Below, piece by piece: positions 59,032 through 64,000 of a stretch of 64,000 bases of DNA. Position numbers and translations under genes: made by a program. The notes beneath the pieces were generated by a model, which was not told the origin of the DNA, did no database searches, and saw nothing but the letters and a program-made list of their open reading frames with translations. Each line of letters starts with the position of its first letter. Position 1 is the stretch's first letter. Origin of the DNA: SVTX01 sp045588675 (GTDB taxonomy: Bacteria; Bacillota; Clostridia; Oscillospirales; CAG-272); assembly GCA_045588675.1 (NCBI GenBank), contig JAZNER010000019.1:3223-67222 (forward strand), written 5' to 3'.

Positions 59032-60942
59032 ATGAAACAGATATTCCTGCGAATTATTACCGTATTTCTCACCCTTGTGATGCTCCTCTCGCTTTGCGTT
59101 ACCGCGCACGCTGAGGCAGGATCGGCAGATGAGATCACTATTCTTTTTACCCACGACCTACACTCCCACCTGCTTCCGTCTGCAGACGAGGACGGAGATG
59201 GCGAGTACGGCGGATATGCACGCCTGATGACCCTTATACAGGCGCAGAAGGCAATCGATCCCGACGCCATTCTGGTGGACGGCGGAGATTTCTCTATGGG
59301 CTCATTGTTTCAAACGGCATACGCTACCTCTGCTATCGAGCTGCGTATGATGGGTGCGATGGGCTATGATGCTACCACCTTTGGCAATCACGAGTATGAT
59401 TATCTACAGGATGGACTCAAATCTATGCTGAATGTTGCCGCGGATTGCGGTGACCCCGTCCCTCCGATCCTTTGTGCAAATTATTGGCCACCCAAGGAAG
59501 GTCAGTCAGGCTATGACGCGGCTATGTGGGATGCGCTTAACAATTACGGTGTCAAGGACTATATGCTTTTGGAAAGAGGCGGAGTCCATTATGTTATCTT
59601 CGGTATTTTCGGTATTGATTCGGATGATTGCGCTCCAAATTCGGGAATGATACTGGAGGATCCCGCTACAATAGCTCAGGAAACCGTAAACGCCGCGGTA
59701 AAGGAATGCAAGGACAAATACGGCGCAGATCCTGTAGTCATATGTCTGTCGCATAGCGGAACTGAGGACGGTAAGGGCGAGGACTATGAGTTAGCGAAGT
59801 CAGTGAACGGTATCGACGTCATCATCTCGGGCCATACTCATACCACTCTTAAGGATCCTATCGTAGTGAACGACACTATCATAGCCTCGGCAGGAGAGTA
59901 CGGACGCTACCTTGGTGTGATCAAAATGACCAATCAGGGCGAGCTTAAGAGCTACGAGCTTATCTCGGTTGACGAGAATGTGCCTGAGGATCCCGCTGTT
60001 GCAGCTCTTGTGGAGAGCTATAAGACCTCTGTGGAGGAGGATTATCTTTCCAAGTACGGCTTTACATTTGATCAGGTACTATTACATAACACATATAAAT
60101 TCGACACGGTGGACGAGGTATATGCTACTCAGCACGAGTCCACTCTCGGTAATCTGTTTGCCGACGCTTACAAGGAAGCGGTGGAAAACACTACAGGTAA
60201 GCGAGTAGATGTGGCGTTGACTGCCGCAGGTGTTGTGCGCGCCACTATGCCTATCGGTAACGTAACCGTTTCTGATGTATTCAATGCCGCATCACTGGGA
60301 GTCGGCACTGAGGGCGAGCTTATCGCGATCTACGTTACGGGAAAGGATCTGAAAAATGCTATCGAGCTGGATGCCTCGGTTCAGCCGCTTATGACCTCTG
60401 CCCAGCTGTTTATGTCGGGTGTGGAATATTCCTTCAACACTAATCGAATGATCTTCAACAAGGTGGACTATGCAATGCTTCGAAACGAGGACGGCACGCT
60501 TTGCGAGATCGAGGACGACAAGCTTTATCATATCGTGGCGGGTATGTATATGGGTCAGATGCTTGGCTCAGCAGAGCAAACCTCAATGGGTATTCTTACG
60601 ATCACTCCCCGTGACGAGCACGGAAACCCCATATCTGTAGATGAGCTTGTCAATTACGTGGTTAAGGACGAGCAAGGCAATCCGCTCAAGGAGTGGTATG
60701 CCATAGCTACGTATCTCAATTCTATGGGCGGAGAGATGGATCCCGCGTATGAAAAGCCCGATGGACGTAAGGAGGTATATTCCAGCCTTAATCCCGTGCA
60801 CCTTCTGCGCAACGCCAATATGTTTACGTATATCGCTTTTGCTGTAGTTAATCTGCTTCTTGCGCTTATCGTATTTATAATAGTAAAGATCGTCAAGCGT
60901 ACAAGAGTGAAGAAACAGGCCTCGATACAAGTCCCAAATTAA
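59032..60942 (+). CDS. Surface-anchored 5'-nucleotidase (metallophosphatase family)
   Basis: Of 636 residues. A signal peptide (1-26, ends AHAEA) is followed by the metallophosphatase core. Its metal ligands are in ILFTHDLHSHLL (DxH), VDGGDF, TFGNHEYDY (NHE), SHSGTEDG and ISGHTHTTL. The C-terminal 5'-nucleotidase domain contains ALTAAGVVRATMPIGNVTVSD. A membrane helix and basic tail (FTYIAFAVVNLLLALIVFIIV...KRTRVKKQ) anchor it to the surface. The enzyme would dephosphorylate external nucleotides or related phosphoesters. Codons are G/C-ending more often than in neighbouring genes, which hints at a separate origin. Start ATG 59032 has AAAGGA upstream. Confidence 0.87.
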   Translation: MKQIFLRIITVFLTLVMLLSLCVTAHAEAGSADEITILFTHDLHSHLLPSADEDGDGEYGGYARLMTLIQAQKAIDPDAILVDGGDFSMGSLFQTAYATSAIELRMMGAMGYDATTFGNHEYDYLQDGLKSMLNVAADCGDPVPPILCANYWPPKEGQSGYDAAMWDALNNYGVKDYMLLERGGVHYVIFGIFGIDSDDCAPNSGMILEDPATIAQETVNAAVKECKDKYGADPVVICLSHSGTEDGKGEDYELAKSVNGIDVIISGHTHTTLKDPIVVNDTIIASAGEYGRYLGVIKMTNQGELKSYELISVDENVPEDPAVAALVESYKTSVEEDYLSKYGFTFDQVLLHNTYKFDTVDEVYATQHESTLGNLFADAYKEAVENTTGKRVDVALTAAGVVRATMPIGNVTVSDVFNAASLGVGTEGELIAIYVTGKDLKNAIELDASVQPLMTSAQLFMSGVEYSFNTNRMIFNKVDYAMLRNEDGTLCEIEDDKLYHIVAGMYMGQMLGSAEQTSMGILTITPRDEHGNPISVDELVNYVVKDEQGNPLKEWYAIATYLNSMGGEMDPAYEKPDGRKEVYSSLNPVHLLRNANMFTYIAFAVVNLLLALIVFIIVKIVKRTRVKKQASIQVPN

Positions 60943-61067
60943 GAAGGTTTTGCTTTAACTCCGATTGTTATTTAAAAGTATACGCCAAACTACAAAAGAT
61001 GAATATATAAAGAACACAAAAAAATGAATTTTTAAGCAACATACTTTTTTCACAGACCAGTACGACA

Positions 61068-61100
61068 AAAAAATCCGCACACGGCGTGTGCGGATTTTTT
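61068..61100 (+). terminator. Terminator after the 5'-nucleotidase gene
   Basis: AAAAAATCCGCACAC (61068-61082) pairs with GTGTGCGGATTTTTT (61086-61100). The 349-bp gap (60943-61291) holds this, a short tandem repeat, and the next promoter, but no gene. Confidence 0.88.
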
Positions 61101-61109
61101 ATCTTTTTG

Positions 61110-61137
61110 CTTTTCACTTTTCACTTTTCACTTTTCA
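61110..61137. repeat. Four tandem CTTTTCA heptamers
   Basis: CTTTTCA is repeated four times without change in 28 bp. It lies between the terminator and the next promoter. Confidence 0.9.
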
Positions 61138-61217
61138 CTTCAATTTTTAATTATTGCAATTTTGATTATACAATAGAATTATAACATAAAAATATTTATT
61201 TATTTCTCTTTATTTTA

Positions 61218-61246
61218 TTGACAAATATAAAAAGTTGTGCTATACT
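61218..61246 (+). promoter_or_regulatory. Promoter for the GH28-like gene
   Basis: TTGACA (61218-61223), 17-nt spacer, TATACT (61241-61246), 45 nt upstream of the ATG. Confidence 0.75.
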
Positions 61247-61291
61247 TGACTTATCATAAAAGCATTAAATCAGATAAGGAGATTTTTAGTT

Positions 61292-62806
61292 ATGTCTTGT
61301 AAAATTTACCCTAAGCAAAATGTTTACTATGCTGTTTCCAATTATAAAGTAAAAATCAACGGTGAGGCTGTTGAGGTTGATACTGCAAGAGTATCGGCAG
61401 TTCCTATGAACCGCCGTTGGCCAGGACATCAGCGCCAAATTGAACAGTCAGAGCTGGTAAACTTTGTTTCTTTTGCTTGTGATGGCGAAAATGTTATCGA
61501 AATTACCCCGAAGGACGATTTTGAGAGCTTTGTTATCCGTCCTCGCTCCTTGAATTTCAAATCCGAAATTACAGATAATAAAACAATCAAAATCACTATA
61601 GACCACCCTGCATATTTTACTGTTGAACCCTACGGCAGACATAACGCGCTCCATATTTTTGCCGACCCGATGCCTTCTTATCAGGTTGAGAAAAATGATA
61701 ATGTTTTGTATTTCGGTAAAGGCGTGTATGATATTGGCGTGCTTGAGCTTAAGAGTAACCAAACCGTGTTTATTGACGAGGGTGCGCTTGTTTACGGTTG
61801 TATTCACGCTACAGACGCAGAAAATATCAAAATTTTGGGCAGAGGTATTTTAGACAACAGCCGAAACAAAGAAAAAATACTCTTTGATGTAAACGCCGAA
61901 AACAACACTCAGGACGTTGGAAACTCCGAGAGAATACATACTATTCAGCTTGATTACTGCACAAATATTGAAATCGACGGAATTACTATCCGCGATTCGT
62001 TAGTTTACAATATTCGCCCTGTAGGATGCAGAAATCTCAAAATCAGAAACGTTAAAATAATAGGCTGCTGGAGATTTAACTCTGACGGAATTGATATGCA
62101 CAACTGCGAAAATGTTGATATTGATTCCTGCTTTATCCGCACCTTTGACGACTCTGTCTGCATAAAAGGCTTTGACTGCTTTATGGCCGAGGACCCCGCT
62201 AAAGCAACCGAAGAAGCAACCTACAGAAAAGGCCAGGTTTACGATTGCTTCAAAAATGCTCACGTTAAAAATTGCACTATATGGAATGACTGGGGTAAGT
62301 GCCTTGAAATCGGTGCTGAAACCCGCGCAAGAGAGATTTGCGATATTCATTTTCAAAATTGCAATATAATTCACGTAACTCATGATGTTTTGACCTGCTC
62401 AAACGGTGACAACGCCTTTGCTCACGACATAACATACGAAAACATCAGCATTGAATACGACGATCAAATTCCAACTCCTATTATACAGAAGAATGATGCG
62501 GAGGTTTATCAGAACATCAATCCAAACTACACACCAAGACTTGTTGATGTCGGCGTATATTGCTTCCCCGAATATTCAAGAGGCGTGCTTGAAAGAGGCA
62601 AAAATCACAACATAATTTTCAAAAATATCAAGCTTTTTGCAAATGAAAATCAAAGAATTAAGGTCAGAGTTTTAGGCTTTGACGAAGGACACAAGAGCAG
62701 CAATGTAATTCTTGAAAATTTGCAGTTCAACGGAAGAAAAATTGCAGACACACAAGAAATCGACTTGGTTGTAAATGAATTTTGCGAAAATGTTGAATTG
62801 AAATAA
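61292..62806 (+). CDS. GH28-like glycoside hydrolase (polygalacturonase superfamily)
   Basis: Of 504 residues. An N-terminal beta-sandwich-like region (about 1-125) precedes a right-handed beta-helix. The catalytic segment resembles GH28: NSDGIDMHNC, and FDDSVCIKG 20 residues later provide the paired acidic residues. GILDNSRNKEK and NIRPVGCRNLKIRNV are helix turns. No signal peptide is seen, so it would act in the cytoplasm on oligosaccharides taken up from pectin or related glycans. The substrate is uncertain because related GH families share this fold. AAGGAG precedes the ATG, and there is a promoter at 61218-61246. Confidence 0.8.
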   Translation: MSCKIYPKQNVYYAVSNYKVKINGEAVEVDTARVSAVPMNRRWPGHQRQIEQSELVNFVSFACDGENVIEITPKDDFESFVIRPRSLNFKSEITDNKTIKITIDHPAYFTVEPYGRHNALHIFADPMPSYQVEKNDNVLYFGKGVYDIGVLELKSNQTVFIDEGALVYGCIHATDAENIKILGRGILDNSRNKEKILFDVNAENNTQDVGNSERIHTIQLDYCTNIEIDGITIRDSLVYNIRPVGCRNLKIRNVKIIGCWRFNSDGIDMHNCENVDIDSCFIRTFDDSVCIKGFDCFMAEDPAKATEEATYRKGQVYDCFKNAHVKNCTIWNDWGKCLEIGAETRAREICDIHFQNCNIIHVTHDVLTCSNGDNAFAHDITYENISIEYDDQIPTPIIQKNDAEVYQNINPNYTPRLVDVGVYCFPEYSRGVLERGKNHNIIFKNIKLFANENQRIKVRVLGFDEGHKSSNVILENLQFNGRKIADTQEIDLVVNEFCENVELK

Positions 62807-62846
62807 TTTTTTATATTCTTTTAAAGCTTTAATCAAAAACCACCGG

Positions 62847-62885
62847 CTTGGGCTACCTACCATAAAGCAGGTAGGATAGCCCAAG
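62847..62885. terminator. Hairpin between the GH28-like and recombinase genes
   Basis: CTTGGGCTACCTACC (62847-62861) pairs with GGTAGGATAGCCCAAG (62870-62885), with one bulged base. The T-run is weak, and it may serve either convergent gene. Confidence 0.5.
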
Positions 62886-62929
62886 AGCGCCCTTTCTAAG
62901 AAAGAGATACGGTGTAACCGAGATTTCGG

Positions 62930-64000
62930 TTATGCTGTTTTCTCTTTTATATTAACTTTTTGTTCTCGTTCCCATTTTACATCTTCCAAATGCTCCTCGA
63001 ACATTTCCTCTATTTCCTCGGCTGTGGGGATATAGACAATGCCGACACCGTGATAATACACGTCGATCTGTTGATGTCTGCGTTTATCCTTGCGGTACGG
63101 AGCGTGGACTACGATTTTGGAAACGAACTCGTGGACAAGTTCGGGAGTAAGCTCCTTTACCTCGGTAATCTTCTTAACCTTGGCAATAAACTTTTCAATA
63201 TCGTCCGTCTGTTGCTTGCCCGCTTCAATCTCTGTGCGAAGCGTTTCGGCAAGCTTTTTCTTTTCCGCTTGCTCGTCCTCATACATTTTTGACATCTGAG
63301 CAAAGCGGTCATCGGACAATTTTCCCGATAGGTTGTCCTCGTAAATACGCATAAATCGTGTGTCAAGCTCAGCTATTCGCTTTTCGGTCTTTTCAAGCTC
63401 CCGTCTTTTCTTGGATAGTTCCTTGCGGCTTTCTTCGATAGAACGGCTTTGCATCTGCTCGGCAAACTTTCTCTCAAAGCATTGCACATACCAAAAGACA
63501 CGTTGCATACTTTGCAGGACGGCTTGTTCAAGGTGTACCTCTCTGACAAAATGCGCGGTACAGTTGTCCTTGTTCAGCCTTGCGGTTGAGCAGGTGAAAG
63601 AATTTTGCTCGTGCGTAAGGTTCTTGGCTGTGCAATAATAGAGCTTTCCTCCGCAATCGTTACAGAATACAATTCCCGAGAACATACTGATGTTTCCGCC
63701 ACGCGAAGGTCTGCGCTTGTGTTTGCGAAGCTCCTTTACGATGGCAAAGGTTTCTCGGTCAATGATAGCGGGGTGAGTATTCTCAAATATCTTCCAATTT
63801 TCCTCGGCAATGTTTACCCTCGTTTTGTTCTTGAAAGACTTTGTTGTGTAACGGAAATTGACCGTGTCGCCCACATACTCCTGCTTCTCCAAGAGATCTG
63901 CAACCGTTCTTGCGACCCACCTTCCGGGAACAGCGGGCGGGGCGGAACATTTACGCCCTACGCTTATCCAATGCTCTGTCGGTGTCGGTATCTTTTCTTC
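62930..64000 (-). CDS. Large serine recombinase, partial (N-terminal catalytic domain beyond window)
   Basis: An open frame of 357 codons runs in from the right edge with no start codon needed; the visible start at codon 38 (TTG) is internal. It contains the end of the recombinase domain (VARTVADLLEKQEYVGDTVNF, then THPAIIDRETFAIVKEL). A zinc ribbon (CNDCGGKLYYC...CSTARLNKDNC) follows, then a long coiled coil (RKELSKKRRELEKTEKRIAELD) and a C-terminal domain. This is the architecture of large serine recombinases of the TnpX type that move conjugative and mobilisable elements. The catalytic serine would lie outside this window. Confidence 0.9.
   Translation of the reverse strand, partial: EEKIPTPTEHWISVGRKCSAPPAVPGRWVARTVADLLEKQEYVGDTVNFRYTTKSFKNKTRVNIAEENWKIFENTHPAIIDRETFAIVKELRKHKRRPSRGGNISMFSGIVFCNDCGGKLYYCTAKNLTHEQNSFTCSTARLNKDNCTAHFVREVHLEQAVLQSMQRVFWYVQCFERKFAEQMQSRSIEESRKELSKKRRELEKTEKRIAELDTRFMRIYEDNLSGKLSDDRFAQMSKMYEDEQAEKKKLAETLRTEIEAGKQQTDDIEKFIAKVKKITEVKELTPELVHEFVSKIVVHAPYRKDKRRHQQIDVYYHGVGIVYIPTAEEIEEMFEEHLEDVKWEREQKVNIKEKTA

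Noticed and set aside
61110..61137. Tandem CTTTTCA heptamers considered as a CRISPR or origin iteron array
   Set aside because: Units are only 7 bp with no spacers, and no cas or replication gene is near; more likely slippage repeats.
55978..62929. Considered a prophage or complete integrative element behind the tRNA array
   Set aside because: No capsid, portal, terminase, relaxase or replication genes are present; the only recombinase is at the far right edge and incomplete.

Overview
The window looks like a chromosome segment of an endospore-forming Clostridia species (Bacillota), probably an uncultured gut lineage. The evidence is sporulation genes (yqfC, yqfD, a ylbJ/spoVV homologue), tRNA-sensing T-box leaders in front of valS and trpS, an Alu-type long SRP RNA just upstream of dnaX, strong Shine-Dalgarno sites, and many promoters of the TTGACA-17-TATAAT type. 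Lineage is inferred from gene content and order, not from a marker-gene comparison.

Layout. 1-9.6 kb (minus): an edge-truncated P-loop protein, pgi, a sporulation-type D,D-carboxypeptidase, a DUF5662 protein, a PHP-family phosphatase, uvrA and uvrB. 9.7-18.6 kb (minus): a DUF308 membrane protein, coaD-rsmD-uvrC, HPr, two DUF4330-like membrane proteins, a polysaccharide polymerase/ligase-like membrane protein, and rimM-trmD. 18.6-19.6 kb (plus): yajC and a TIGR04086 membrane protein. 19.6-24.5 kb (minus): yqfC-yqfD-phoH-ybeY-era-recO. 24.6-29.8 kb (plus): ylbJ, tRNA-Thr, T-box-valS and a HAD phosphatase. 29.8-32.4 kb (minus): fakB-fakA-type fatty acid kinase genes. 32.7-34.9 kb (plus): topB. 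35-38.8 kb (minus): SRP RNA, dnaX, ybaB, recR and a DUF3737 beta-helix protein. 38.9-45.2 kb (minus): nitroreductase, an orphan 400-residue protein, a palindromic repeat cluster, an EIIC-type transporter and polA. 45.4-53.5 kb: an SH3 lipoprotein, flavin reductase, aminotransferase, T-box-trpS, and a four-gene operon of zinc-ribbon membrane protein, SPFH protein and a NatAB-type ABC transporter. 53.5-55.7 kb (minus): an acyltransferase with a zinc ribbon, and a TIGR02206 membrane protein.

From 55.9 kb the window becomes accessory. A tRNA array (Val-Asp-Gly-Cys) under one consensus promoter is followed by repeated leaders. Two copies of a 128-bp tRNA-remnant/promoter leader, and a third partial promoter copy, precede a small membrane protein, a secreted HExxHxxGxxD metalloprotease with a small partner gene, and a large cell-surface 5'-nucleotidase. 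A GH28-like glycosidase follows. The window ends in a large serine recombinase running off the right edge, which suggests a mobile element beyond it.

The most interesting non-genic signals are three. (1) A small GC hairpin sits 15-17 nt upstream of the start codon in four unrelated genes. (2) The repeated leader behind tRNA-Cys drives surface or secreted genes. (3) A terminator-like hairpin ends exactly at the TIGR04086 start codon and buries its Shine-Dalgarno. No CRISPR array, intact prophage or complete insertion sequence was seen.
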